Positions 11,981 through 23,987 are shown, counted from the first letter of the stretch. The stretch is 64,000 nucleotides of DNA from Diphasiastrum complanatum (GCA_029204225.1 MU832622.1:1-64000); one strand, 5' to 3'. The notes: generated from the sequence alone by a model not told the origin. A program made the numbers and translations.

Positions 11981-14558
11981 CTATTGCGGACTCGTCACGT
12001 AAGCCCCGATGGTCGTAGGGTCTCTCTCAAATAACTGTTGTCGCCACTTCGGTTGTGGTTGGAGGGCGGGTAAGGCTTGCAGTTCTTTTCCCTTGATGGT
12101 CTGAGCTGAGAATGATAACTGCCAGCCGTCTCTTGATGACTCGTGGGGATATTTGGATAAAAATTCATTGATGTTCTCCTCCACAGATTTCGGTCTTTGG
12201 AAGGCCCGACTGGCAGATATCATTCGTGACCCTCTGAATGATGTTGTTGGGCCCTGGCTGGTGGTTGCGCCTTGGCTCTGGTCGCACGTCTCAGCGGCCA
12301 CATCTGTCTGCCCTTGGTCCTGGCCTTTGGACCCTTGATCTGGTTGAAATCCCCATGCTGCCTGCTGGCTCTGATCTTGGCTGGTACTAGCCTGTGCAAC
12401 GTCAAAATTAGGTGGTGGTGGAACTACCATGGGGGAGGGCTGGGCCTTCGTTTCCATGTATTTCTAGCATGCCTTGAGTGCTTGCTTGGCCTGGGCGAGC
12501 TCTTGCGTTGCGCTTGCCCGATACTTATTGAACTCCACCTGGTAGTTGTTTAGGGTTTGGCTATAAATCTGCCTGATGCCATAGAAGATTCATCTCTGAT
12601 TGGGAAAGCGGCCTTGTGTCTAGTGCAGATTGAGCTAACCAGACGAGCTTCTCATCTTGTAAGGCTTTAACCTCCATCTCCAAGCGCGTGTTCTCTACTT
12701 CCAAAAGTGTAAGTTGCGTCTGGATGGGGACAAATCGTTGGGATGCTTCAGTTTGAAGCTCCTGCACCTTTGTGGAGGCCTCCGTCAGCACATTGGAGAG
12801 GCTTTGAATATATTTGTTTAGGCCCTCCTCCTTCTGCTGCAACTTGGCAATCTCCTGGTGCCCTGCTTGTTCGTGTTGTTGAGCCAGAATTAGCTCTTGC
12901 TGCAGCTTGGTGAGGTCTGCTCGCAGTTGTGTATTACTTGTTGCCAGTTGTCGTACCTTGCTTTCCAGAATAGCTTTGGCTGCTACCGCATCCAAGATGT
13001 ATTTTCCTAGGGTTTGGTACGTCGTCATTAGATCTGTGGGGGCAGCTGATACACTGGCACTAGCAGGGGCTTGTGTTGTATCGGCCCCGATGACTTATGA
13101 AATTTCGTCGTCATTGTCTTCAATTAGATTTTCATTTATCCTGATGCCATCTGGGGCGGTAGGGTCAACCCGATCTGGTGATGCTACAAAAACTGTTTGT
13201 ACAAATGCGTCATCAGGCAGCGGTTGGCTGCCCTCGGCAACCTCTGGTGAAGCGGGTGGAATGTGAGAAACAACTGTGGAAACAGAGGCGAGGACGGTTC
13301 GTCCGAACGAGAGAATGGGAGGAACAGTGGGAAACTGAAGGGTGGTGTGGAGTATGGAAGAAGTTGAGGATGGAGCAGAAAGTGTCTGGCATGGGGGTGA
13401 AAAATTGATAACTTGCATCCATGCTAGAGTGTCGAGGGACAGTTGTGAAGCAGAAGGGTTGAATGTGAGAGGAGCAACGGTGGTGGCAGGAGTAATGGAG
13501 AATGCGATGGTGATGGATGGAGAAACGGACACTGGAAGAGAAGTAGAAGTGGTATCAACAGAAAAAATGGGGATGGAGACAGAAATAGGATGGAATAGAA
13601 AGAGGTATAGCGACAACAGTAATTGGAGTGGGGGGTTGCATGGAAGAAGAAGTGGTGGTGGTTAATGGAGTAGTTAGTGCGGCAGTGGAGACACGTCGTC
13701 GAGTAACAAGTGGAGATGTGGATGTAGAGGCAGCGCCATGCATTTGTTTGCTGGTCGTTGTGTTAATGACTGCAAGTTGGGATGAGGTAGATGCTTGAGA
13801 TGGTGGGTAAAGGTTAGTATGTGGCACAAGGTAGATAAGAGGGATGAGCGTTGGAAACCGTGCACTTTCGTCTCGAGAAGTGTGCATGCAAAGCTACACA
13901 ACAGGGGGCCAGCTGCGATTCGCTCACGGTTGTTGGGTTTGATGGAGTTTGTTAGTTCTCGAATAAGGAAGCTATGCCAGTCGTATGGCACAACGGAGAG
14001 GTTAGGGAATTCCAGAAAGGATTCCACTATCTGACTCAACAGCGTAGACTGGATTCTGTCCTTGCGAAATGTTGAAATAGCCAGAAAGTTATTCAACAGA
14101 TGCGCAGCTATCTGAACGACGAGTTTTGTGATAGCTTCTATCATGTAACTATTATTAGTCTGGATGGGAATTTCTGGTGTAGTTTGGGTGACGAATGGTT
14201 TGATCAGAGCTTTGGCATGGTGATGGGAGATGGGTTGACGATCACCGGACATAATGCCAATGGTGATCATCGAGTCGGCGTTAATCTTGACCTTGTACAT
14301 GGTACCTTGGTACAGGAAGTGGAAACGAGCCTTGTCCTCGTCCCAGGTGGCGTAAGCATGAAGGGTGAGGCCCATATTAATCTCAGAATGGAAGAGAGCC
14401 AAGTAAAAACCCATTGCTTCAAGGAGGAGGGGTCCGGCTGTCTGCAGCCATGGTTGGATCAAAGTGTCAGAGGGTAGAGGCCAAATCTGCGTGGCCTCGA
14501 GGATGTCACGTTGGATCACCTATTTGGTGCCAGAGTCTTCAGAGGATGAAGAGGCCAT
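11981..14558 (-). pseudogene. unidentified retroelement ORF: globular N-part, Ser/Thr/Pro linker, coiled coil, Gln-rich tail
   Basis: Starts MASSSSEDSGTK, then a TAG at 14520-14522, then a 200-residue folded-looking part ('VIQRDILEATQIWPLPSD', 'GFYLALFHSEINMGLTL', 'LIRELTNSIKPNNRERIA'). After about 13830 comes a Ser/Thr/Pro-rich linker over shifted frames, then an acidic stretch ending TAA at 13095. Next is a long heptad-like coiled coil (13028 to 12561, 'LRADLTKLQQELILAQ'), a frameshift near 12570, 'VEFNKYRASATQELAQAKQ', a TAG near 12472, and a Gln-rich tail ending in 'LFERDPTTIGAYVTSPQ'. I recognise no catalytic motif or zinc knuckle. An extra ORF or env-like/gag-like protein of a Tat/Athila-type element is possible. 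Decayed by two TAGs, one TAA and frameshifts. Confidence 0.45.
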
Positions 14559-15703
14559 GTTAGCAATAATGATTAGTGGTCGAAAAAAGTCCGAAAAGTA
14601 GAAAAACGATGGAAAATGAAAGGAAATAGTAGAAAACTGAGAATAATGAGTGTTGGATGACAATGATTGTAGTTCAGAGCGCAGATCGGTGTTTGATATG
14701 AGCAGATGACAGCTAGTAGGAAGTTTGGCTGAAAACAGAAAACTTGGTATTTTCAGTGAAAAATTTCGGCAGAGCTTTGCTAGCAAAGGTGACAAATGAC
14801 TTGAATTCAGCCCTTATATAGCGGAATTTAGAGTGCGTATTAGGTGAAATTCACTTTCCCTTGTTCAGTTCCACCCAAATTTTGGCAGGCACCTTCTTCA
14901 CAAAATTCTAAGACCTCAGGGAAGTCTGCGAGATTTCAGAAGGTGATTTGACTGCGATGCGAAGGTTCTGCGAGGGTTCAGGCTGTCTGCGAGGGTTCAA
15001 CTCTCGCAAGAAGTGATCTCTCTCACAACTTGTTCCTATGATTGGATTTTCAATATCAAACCATGTAGGCAAGCTAATTTCACTGCTCTGATTCCATTTA
15101 GGCACCTTGCGAGAGTTGGTAAGTTGATCTTGATGCTCTGCGAGGGTTCACTGGTACTTTCTCACCTTTTTTTCACTGAAAACTCTCACACAAGCACTCT
15201 CTGTGTCCTGGTCTCACTAAGATGGAACTTCAGAGGGCTTTGCGAGAGTTCTTATGAAGATTTAATTTTTTTTGAATTTTTTTAAGGGTTTTTTTTGAAT
15301 TTTGTATGATTTTTCTCTGATTTTTACAATCTGTTTGAAACTAACTCTCGCAGGCTTCTATATAGATCTAGGACAGTACCCTGGAGCTACTGCCAGTCAT
15401 GCAAGGGTTAATTCCCACTGATTCTGGAGATATAAAAATCTGATGAGTTTTTTTGGCTCTTTTTCTCTCCAAAATGCAGATTGGTGTGTTTTTTGAGTTT
15501 TTTGGGTGATTGATTTGGGTTTCAAGCCCTTAGAGGTTGGTCAGGGCCTCCTCTACCCTCTCACACCTCCTCCGCTAGCTGTGAACAGTCCAAACACAAA
15601 AAAAATACAGAAAACTAACTCTAAACTCCCAAAAATCTACCTAAACTACTCTAAAAAGCAAGAAAATAACTAAAATGCAACTAAACTAGTTACTGGAAAC
15701 CTA
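14559..15703 (-). other. untranslated leader between PBS and ORF
   Basis: No gene seen. GC-poor sequence with repeated CTCTGCGAGGGTTCA/CTCGCA motifs (for example 14925-15005, 15125-15165, 15240, 15345) that look like a locally amplified short motif within the leader. Confidence 0.4.
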
Positions 15704-15721
15704 TCCCCGGCAACAATGCCA
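15704..15721 (-). other. primer-binding site, Athila/Tat-like
   Basis: Minus strand TGGCATTGTTGCCGGGGA next to the LTR end CTACA. Only three adjacent bases differ from the common plant gypsy PBS TGGCGCCGTTGCCGGGGA. Confidence 0.5.
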
Positions 15722-15722
15722 C

Positions 15723-16543
15723 TGTAGGGTCGTAGAACTTTCGTAGTATAGCCCTTCCACCTGTCAACAAGGGTTAGATCACTAGATAGGTGCCTAACTA
15801 TGCATAGATACTACTTTTAGTTAATTTCCTACTTCCTCCCTTAACTCTACTCACCACTATACTACCCCTCTTTTACTCTACTCCTCTACACTAGCATTCA
15901 TCATAGTTTTGGTTGAAGGGAAGGGATGGAGAAGAAGAGATTGAGAAGAGAAGAGAAAGAGAGAGAAAGAGAGTGAGGGTGGAGGTTAGCTCAAATGCTT
16001 CTTATGCTTGCTAATGGAAAAACATTCACTATGACAAACAATAAAACATGGAAATAGAAAGCAATAGAAAACACAACCAAGAGCAATAGCAAGTAGTGAA
16101 TAGCAAATGAGGATGCTTCTCTTCCAAAAATGGTAGAGTTTCCTCCTTCTCATTAAGCATGGAAATAGTGTACAAATGGTGCCTTTTTATAATATGGGGA
16201 AGGCCCTTTCCCCTCAATCTTATTGGCTAATATTCACAATGATCCTAACCATTCATCTTGGACCCAACTTGATCCAAGTGTCCACAAAAAGTACATTAGA
16301 AATCACAAAATTCATGTGAGTCCCAATTTAAACCCAACTCTAAAAAGTGATCTCTAAGTTTAAAAATGACATTGAGCCTCTAGTTTTATTTTAATTACAA
16401 GGCCCAAGTCAAGTTTATTTTATTTACAACTTCAATTGCGTGCTCATTGGGCCATGGCTTATACACGCAGGATGCCATGCCCTCGCAACACATTTTATTG
16501 GAGGATTTTATTTATTTATACTTTGTTGGGAATACCCCCAACA
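15723..16543 (-). repeat. probable 5' LTR of the minus-strand element
   Basis: Plus-strand ends TGTAGGGTCG (15723) and CCCCCAACA (16543) give minus-strand TGTTGGGG…CTACA, with TG/CA termini. No second LTR copy was found in the window, so the outer border is provisional. Confidence 0.4.
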
Positions 16544-16544
16544 G

Positions 16545-16980
16545 GGTCAAAATTTTTCGACCCAATGGTAAAAGAATCTGTCCCTTGGTCGGCGCGTCGG
16601 GTTGGGTCAAAATTTTCGTCAGGTTGGGTAAAAAATTTTTGACCCTTGGTCGGGTCGGGTCGAAATTTTTCGAGTCAGGTCGGGTCGAGTCAAAATTTTG
16701 ACCGTTGGTCGGGTCGGGTTGAAATTTTTCGACCCAATGGTTAAAAAATCTGACCCTTTGTCTGGTGGGTTGGGTTGGTTCAAAATTTTCCAACCCTTGG
16801 TCGGGTCGGGTCTAGATTTTCCAACCCAGTGTATTTTTTCGACCCAATGGAAGAAATCTGACCCAAAGCATTTTCCCACCCAATGTCATCCTTGTCAAAA
16901 ACAGATTTTTCAATCCAACGCGACCCAGTGTATTTTCCGATCCAGTGTGTTTTTCCGACCCAATGCGTTTTTCCGACTAT
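16545..16980. repeat. palindromic minisatellite based on GGGTC…GACCC
   Basis: Irregular units of about 45-60 bp. Each contains GGTCGGGTCGGGT, AAATTTTTC, GACCCAATGG and then AAAAATCTGACCC. The GGGT and ACCC parts are complementary, so each unit can fold back. Both strands give spurious open frames (for example a repeated N-F-D-P-T-R-P on the minus strand) that I do not regard as genes. Confidence 0.7.
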
Positions 16981-17083
16981 ATTGTGACCGCAAATCAAAT
17001 CAAGTGTAATGTTGAAGCAGTCCATGCTGTGAATATTATGCGATTGCTATGTAATGCTATGTAGTGTGGATTATATTTTGGCA

Positions 17084-17300
17084 TCACTGGGTGGACGTCT
17101 GATCTTGGGTATCGAAAAAATCCTGCATTCCGTCACTTGGGATGTCATCTATAGGCATAACCACGACAATCTCATTGCTCGTAGGAGCATTGAATTGCCT
17201 ATTGGCTCCAGACACTATGTAGAGACAAATATTCTTCGTAACGTTCTCACGCATGATTATTTGAGAAACGTTCTTAACACGGATTCTTGACCTTTTTTGC
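17084..17300 (-). pseudogene. possible Helitron helicase-like scrap
   Basis: The minus strand reads 'GANRQFNAPTSNEIVVVM' followed by 'DDIPSDG'. Helitron Rep/helicase proteins carry a similar 'R-x-Y-N-x-P-T-x-x-E-V/I-A' block followed by a Gly/Asp-rich turn. The match is short and nothing else of a Helitron was found, so this is a low-confidence scrap. Confidence 0.35.
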
Positions 17301-17677
17301 CGGCAAAGCGTGACGTTTTTGTCAACATAAGCATGACATTTTTTACGGCAAACACACATTCTCTCTCTAAAAGAGTTTTATACTATATGTATATATATAG
17401 TATGGCATTTTTAGATAAAGAGCCATTAGAAAAGTGGAGCAAAAATAGTCGTTGAATAAAGCCACGTATCTTGCATTACTAGGGATAATTGTCAAATACT
17501 TTCTTATTATAATTTTGAGCCTCTTTGTTTTTTCTTTTATGCAAAATTCGAAAATCCTGGAGCTTTATGGGACTACCACAATTTTATATAAAAAATAAAT
17601 CACAAATTACAATAAAACAATTGCCACAAAATTATATAAAAATTAAATTACAAATTACAATAAAAACTAAAACCCCC

Positions 17678-17783
<106 letters not shown>

Positions 17784-18073
17784 TAGAGCAGTGATGGTGG
17801 ACATGGCTTGTTTTGGGCTGTCGCTGCTCCTCCTCTGAAGTACTTTTGCCTACAAATAGAGGAGAGGAGAGAGTGAGCGAGGAGTGAAGAGAGTGAGCTG
17901 GGAGAGAGGAGAGGAAAGGAGAGAGTGAGGAGCATGGTGGCACGGGCCCACCACTGAATGGGGGAGGTGAGTGAAATATCACAGTTGATGAGAGAGTAAT
18001 ATGAGCACCACACAAGAAGAAGCATTTCATCATGATCTCATGACGCTCTTTCGAAACAAGGAATGAGCGAGTT

Positions 18074-18265
18074 GAGCTGAGCTATACAGGAATCAGTTGA
18101 TCTCATATCCATCTCTTCTTATATTAATCTATTTTCACAAAACAGTTAAGGTTTGATAAATCTCGAGGAGCTGAGCTTTTCACAAATCAGCTGATCTCAT
18201 CCTCGTCTTATACTATTGTCCATTTTTCACAAGAGAGCATAGCAAGGGTCAAGTTTTGGCAAAGC
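18074..18265 (+). repeat. two-copy imperfect tandem duplication, about 95 bp
   Basis: GAGCTGAGC…ATCAGTTGATCTCAT…TATTAATCTATTTTCACAA (18074) is followed by GAGCTGAGC…ATCAGCTGATCTCAT…TACTATTGTCCATTTTTCACAA (18168). No gene is seen in the surrounding 18.0-19.6 kb. Confidence 0.6.
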
Positions 18266-18639
18266 TTGAGGCTTGACAATTACACTAAAGAAAAGAGCCT
18301 GATTGGAGTAGATAGCAAGCTTGAGAGCAAAAGAAATCGGCTATCAGATGTTCATCAATGGTGAGAAAAAAAAAAGCGATAGCTGGGCGTTGTGGGTTGA
18401 AGGTGGATCAGAGTGTGTGAAGAATTGAAAAAGATTATCTATGTTAGATATAGGGGTCTTATGTTTTTTACATCAAGCATCTAGGTGTAGGATGTTGATA
18501 GGAACAAATTTGGCATAGATGGCAAATTATTTATTTCCACTTGTAATGCCACTATTGAGCCAAAATAGAGTAAGAGGCTAAACTCGTGCCAATTAGAGTG
18601 TAGACAAGTGTAATGTTTTTGTTTGATGAATTCTAAGAG

Positions 18640-18775
18640 GTCCAATAGGATTTAGAGGTGGAACCATGTGAGGTCCAATAGGAATTTGAGGTGTGCTTGA
18701 ATATAGTCCAATAGAATTAAGAGGTGCATGGATCAATGGTCCAATAGAATTAAGAGGTGACAAAGTATTGTCCAA
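18640..18775 (+). repeat. minisatellite GTCCAATAGAATTAAGAGGTG
   Basis: Four to five diverged copies of GTCCAATAGnATTnAGAGGTG, separated by short spacers. The minus strand therefore reads P-L-N-S-I-G repeatedly, which is a by-product rather than a protein. Confidence 0.75.
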
Positions 18776-19640
18776 TCATAGTTAAGCATAGTGGTAGCTC
18801 GTGGATCTACTAGTATCATTGTACTCCTCGTTTTGAAGCTAATTGATTTGGTGATCATATGGATTTTGTGTGTTATTGGATTTCTAGCTTTCTCTCTCTA
18901 CTCGAGAGCTCATGATAATTTTTCTCTCTCTACCCAAGGAGAGCAGCTTGTTTTTACTTAGATTATTTTTTGAATACTTCCCACATGTGTGAGTGAGAGT
19001 TGGAAGTGATTGAATGCATGTAGTAGTGTGTTTTTGCCATAGGATCTAAAATTGATCTTGAATCTCAATCTAATCTTAATCTTGGTGCATCTACACACCT
19101 TAGGAGATCACAAGTACATGTTGTGGACAATCCACACGTGTGAAATTCAACAGAGTGCTCCGAGGTGTGTAGAGGTAATTTAGCTGAAACTGAGATCAGG
19201 GAGGAGGACAACTACTTTGGTAACTTTCATATCCTTTTTCAGAATGCAGGTGCTTTTGAAATGGGTCTTTGCAGCAATGACACTCATGATATTACTGCCA
19301 CCGCCTGCATTTGTGTAGTACAATGGAATTATAGTGACGCGGGAAAATCTATAGGCATTGTTGGCCTTCAAGCTCATCCTGGAGGATCCTCATAGAGCTT
19401 TGGTAAGCTGGAATGAGAGCTCAGGACAGGGAGCATGGGCTCTTGGGTGGGAGTAAAATGCTCTCATGGGCAAGTGATAGTTCTGTAGGCGAGGGGTTGG
19501 GTGGGATGATCTCAGAGTAGGTGGGACAGTTAACTCAGCCTCACAAGCTCAATCTTCACACAAATAGAATCAGAGGAGCCATCAGCTGTCCTTCCTAATC
19601 TCTGTGGTTTGTATTTGTTCGCAAACTAGCTCTCTGTGAC

Positions 19641-19643
<3 letters not shown>

Positions 19644-19693
<50 letters not shown>
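19644..19693. repeat. (GA)n microsatellite
   Basis: About 50 bp of GA repeats. It is followed by imperfect repeats of a CCCGCCTAGTGCTC-like segment (19694, about 19754, 19817), each bordered by GA tracts. Confidence 0.95.
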
Positions 19694-19695
<2 letters not shown>

Positions 19696-19833
19696 CGCCT
19701 AGTGCTCGAGATCAAAAAAAGAGAGATAGAAAAAGAGAGACAAATAGAGAGAGGCCCGTCTACTGTTCCAGATGCAGCTCCCGATAGAGAGATTGCTCGC
19801 GAGAGAGAGAGAGAGAAACCCGCCTGGTGCTCC

Positions 19834-20030
<197 letters not shown>

Positions 20031-20208
20031 TCTTGGAAGAGAGAGATAGAGATGGATCTTGGAATGAGGATAGGGAGAAGTAGCTTCCATAATTGATATA
20101 GAGAATAGTGTCCAAATTGGATGCTTCACTATCTCTTACATCAATTTTACACATCAAGATGTAACTAGAACATGAAGAACCAAATAGAATGTAAATGAAA
20201 TGATCTCT

Positions 20209-21980
20209 CTATGTTTCAAACTTTGAAATCTTTGGAAATTTACAGCAACCAAACAATAATGGTGAGTGATGACCATTTTCTTGCTTGTCTCCTCCAACTT
20301 TGTCCTTTCTTGATATGCCTCCACCATAAAACTCCATGAATGAGCCTCCATCTCCATCTTGCCACAAGATATCATCAACACTTGATGACTTGGCCATGAA
20401 TGAGTGACATAATGAGCCTCCATTAGCTTCATTTCCATCAGCAAAATCATCCAAGAATTCTAATACAACTCCCACATCAAAATAATGCTCACCAACGTAG
20501 CTAGTTTTACCATATCTTGACAATCTGCACACATCCACATGAAATTGCTCAAACATGAGATAGAACAAGTAAAGTAATCTTGAACAACACTTCATTGCTT
20601 CTCCTTTGACCTTACTTGAGTCTTCAAACACCTACAGAAATATATCCATAACATCTTTGCCAAATAACCTTCCTTTGATGCTCTTGACTAGCTCCAAATT
20701 GCGACTTTCCCTTTTGTGTTGTTGAAGCCCTTTGAGACCAACCTCTTGATCTTCCTCTTGACCATCAAAGTCATTGAACAAACTTTGTTTTCCAGATCCA
20801 TTACTTGCTTTTCCAGTATGAAAACTATGAGAACCAATATCCACTTGCATAGCATCATCTACACAAGAAGATTCTCCAAAACATGTGAGTAAAGCAAAGT
20901 GAGTCACTTCCACTTGCTTACCTTTCTCTTGATCATCAAAGATATTAAATATATGAATATCTTCAGACCTGAACCTCTAGAAATACTCCCTTTCAAACAT
21001 ATGATCTAGATCCAACAAGATCTCATCAATGCTTGATCTCGAATTTCCACAAGGGTTAGTGAAAACAATGTCATTGGTGGCACCATCATAAATCAAAAGA
21101 TAGATTCCAAACTTTCCATCCAACATGAAGTAGAGTAGGTGAAGATGAGTATCAAACCTAATAAATCCAGCCCTCTTGAGCCCATAAAAACCCTCAATAA
21201 GCTCACCAATGAGATCTCCCTTGCCTTGAAGAAATTGCCTCTCGATTTTCTCCATGTAGTCTTCTCCAACCAATCTTTTGCCATCTCGATCATGAGTGAT
21301 CAATTCACAATCATGGAATCCTTTGAGTTGATGAAGAGATATGAGATACATGCCTTGGATCCTCCCAAGAACCAATCCTCCATTGCTCTTTCCTTCATAA
21401 GGCTCTCTCTTAATGATTGCATCATAAGAAGTAGAAATCTCAAAGACATTAGAAGCCATGAAAAAAATGATTAGTACTTTCAACATAAGGATGATTGAAG
21501 TACTCTCTTTTTTCAAAAAAAGGACTTCTATTCAATATTTTAGGTAATGACTCATATACCTTTATGAAGACATGTGACTCCACTTGCTGCAAAAAATACT
21601 TTTTTGGACTCATCACAAAAGAATGTAGAAGATACACCTCCTTCATGCATGCACCTAGCAACATCTTTTTCTCCATATGATCAAAGAAATCATTAGCAAC
21701 AATCTTTTCCAAAGAAGAACCTTCACCTCCATTGATGAAGTTAGCTCTTTCCTTACCTTTTTCATGCTTGAACTTGCCATGAAAAACCATTAAAGAATCA
21801 TCATTATCCTCATAGCTAGCCAAGTTAGCACAAAGATGAACATCTCCAAGAAGCATATTAGATCTCGACTTAGATCTAGCATAAGGAAGCTTTTTAGACT
21901 TTGCATAAGATCCACCAATCTTATTAACGCTAAAAGTGAACTTTGGAACGTTGAGACCAATCTCCTTTTCCATTCCATCC
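20209..21980 (-). pseudogene. unrecognised coding segment carried by the copia element
   Basis: The protein reads on from the pre-integrase end through 'RSNMLLGDVHLCANLASY', 'KKMLLGACMKEVYLLHSF', a frameshift near 21490, then 'MASNVFEISTSYDAIIK', 'GLVLGRIQGMYLISLHQ' and 'DLIGELIEGFYGLKRAG'. It continues past a TAG near 20976 ('SEDIHIFNIFDDQEKG') and a TAG near 20634 ('KVKGEAMKCCSRLLYLF'), ending near 20209. No known retrotransposon domain, zinc knuckle or catalytic motif is visible. Only one frameshift and two TAG codons break about 590 codons, so it was coding recently. It may be captured host sequence or a family-specific ORF. Confidence 0.45.
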
Positions 21981-22390
21981 TTTTTGTTAGCCATAACAAA
22001 AGCATCAAGCTTGAAAAGTCTACCTTGTCTATTGCCCCTAGCAACCAAGATTTCTTCCTTTTTAATGAAACAAGCATCACCACCAAAATTTACTATGTAT
22101 CCATTCTCTATCATTTGACCAACACTTAGCAAATTCTTTGAAAGTGAAGGAATGTAAAGAACACCATCAAGTTTTGCTTTCCTATTAGTAGAGAGACAAA
22201 TAGAAATTGTTCGATGACACACTCACCACCATTAGCCATGTGAATTGCTTTCTTGACTCCATCATAAATGAACAAAGAAGTAAAAAACTCCTTGTGACTA
22301 GTCATGTGTGAACTAGCTCCACTATCAATCCACCATGAATTCTTGTCACCTTCAGCTATGCAGCTTTAGTCCAATCTCCTATGACAAACC
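21980..22390 (-). pseudogene. copia protease and GAG-pre-integrase
   Basis: 'WWIDSGASSHMTSHKEFF' is a near-perfect copia protease active site (D-S-G-A). After a frameshift come 'LDGVLYIPSLSKNLLSVG' and 'GRLFKLD', the pre-integrase blocks 'V-L-Y-V-P-x-L-x-x-N-L-L-S-V' and 'G-x-L-Y-x-L'. The domain then runs into sequence I do not recognise instead of the integrase zinc finger. Confidence 0.8.
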
Positions 22391-23148
22391 GATTCTGTAT
22401 GGATTCAACGATATCTTGATTGCTCCAGTCGTTCAAATCCTCAGGTTCGAAGTGCAGCTTCTAGCAATCATCATCATCAATGTCCTCAACACCTGATACT
22501 TTGCTACTCACCTTTAGACAGAAGGCACACACATATCGAAAAGGTCAACGAGGATGACCATAAGACATAATGCCAGTCACCCTGCACTCTCAAAGGTTTC
22601 ACTTGGAGGACAGATCCAAAGGTGTTTTCTTGCAAATTGATGCTTCTAAACTTCACCCTATCACTCTTGAACAAATCTAGAGTGATGGTACAATGGATTT
22701 CAACCTCTCACCTTGCATATCACTCCTTAATCTATGATCTTTAGCGAAATCTCTCTTAACTTTAACATACACTCAAAAAATCAGAGAAGATCAACTAATG
22801 CACCTATTTCAAGATTCAATTTTTATTTTTTGGCTGATCCAATCCAAGAACTAATCAAGGGATTAGATTTGCTATAGAAAATGCTTGATTTTGCACCAAA
22901 AATTACTCAAATTGGGTATGTGAGTCAAATTCTACATATCTTTGAAATTTCTAAGTCAAAACTGGAGCTGTACGGCCTCACACGTGTGAAAAGGGTTCCT
23001 ACAGCCCACAAGAAATTCTGGACCAAAATTTTTGAGGATAGCTATCAAATCCAACTCGCTACACAAAATTTGACTAGTTTCCAAAAAACTGCTAGTTTTG
23101 GCTTTGATTTGGATTAACCCTATCAATCTCAACAAAACCTCTTGTACT

Positions 23149-23162
23149 AGGCTCTGATACCA
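23149..23162 (-). other. primer-binding site (iMet tRNA)
   Basis: Minus strand TGGTATCAGAGCCT, a perfect match to the classical iMet-tRNA PBS, directly next to the LTR end TTTTTTCACA. Confidence 0.8.
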
Positions 23163-23163
23163 T

Positions 23164-23910
23164 GTGAAAAAAGTATAAAAAGGACCAAGAGTGGATCCTA
23201 ATCTGATCCTCAAGAGGGATTGGTTGTCAGATTACGTGATCTATCAATCTACTTCAGATTAACATCAATCTAGATCAATTCTAGACACAAAATCCTAACA
23301 AGAACAATCATTAATTGAAGGTAAGTGTACTTTCTGGTTTCACACGTGTGAAACACTCTCTGAGTACGGACTCCAACCTGAAAATCAAGTACACATTGAT
23401 ATAACCTCAAAACAATCAAGACAAATGTAGACAAATGGAGAGAATCACTCAAAATTGCTTCCAAAACCAAGATTGGTGTCTCACTATGATTATGGCCAAA
23501 TGTGGCTCTATATATACAATAAGTGGGAGCTCGTGGTACTGATTATCCCTCTGATCTCACATGTGTGAAGGTGCTTTGTCATATGATGATTCATCATGCA
23601 AAATTGACACTTGGACAAAACCTTCTATTTTGAGCACTTTTGGTCCATTTTCCTTCTATATGGAGATCTACTTGGAAATATTCTAGAAGTCAAAATTTGC
23701 CTACTTCAACTTATTCCACACGTGTGAGCTGTCCTCTACACATGGGATATGACACCTAACCAAAGGATGTGGCTCATGCAATCAATAGATTGATGTCGTG
23801 TGTCATATGTGTAGAAACTAGTTTTTGGCCATTTTAGCCACTAGAACTTGAACTAAATCATATGTACAACATATATGAATATGGTACATGACATGTACAC
23901 TAGTTTCACA
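23164..23910 (-). repeat. 5' LTR of the copia element
   Basis: Bounded by TGTGAAA (23164) and TTTCACA (23910), 7-base inverted ends typical of LTRs, about 747 bp. It contains several CACACGTGTG-type palindromes (for example 23341 and 23727) that could be regulatory. The outer border is inferred from the matching ends only. Confidence 0.55.
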
Positions 23911-23987
23911 TGTGGGAACAGGCTCCACACATGCTAAATTCCATTTTAATCTGCTCCATTCATGCTACATTTTTACTCACGATGTCG

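Larger units (their letters stand above)
11981..16543 (-). mobile_element. minus-strand LTR retrotransposon fragment with unusual long ORF
   Basis: On the minus strand the order is LTR (16543 to 15723), a one-base spacer, PBS (15721 to 15704), an untranslated leader of about 1.1 kb, then a decayed coding region (14558 to 11981). The PBS TGGCATTGTTGCCGGGGA resembles the TGGCGCCGTTGCCGGGGA type used by Athila/Tat-group Ty3/gypsy elements (15 of 18). No RT, integrase or 3' LTR follows, so the element is truncated or non-autonomous. Its lower edge abuts the plus-strand LTR fragment. Confidence 0.5.
20209..23910 (-). mobile_element. Ty1/copia element with unrelated coding segment in place of pol
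   Basis: Minus-strand order: LTR (23910 to 23164), PBS (23162 to 23149), a leader of about 750 bp with no intact gag, copia protease and pre-integrase (about 22390 to 21980), then about 1.8 kb of nearly open reading that is not integrase, RT or RNase H (21980 to 20209). The 3' LTR was not identified. The element is probably non-autonomous and defective. Confidence 0.6.

Noticed and set aside
12907-14477. Plus-strand frames opposite the long minus-strand ORF
   Set aside because: Composition and continuity favour the minus strand (coiled coil, PBS and LTR orientation).
16545-16980. Telomere-type repeat
   Set aside because: Units are not TTTAGGG or related; they are palindromic GGGTC/GACCC minisatellite units.
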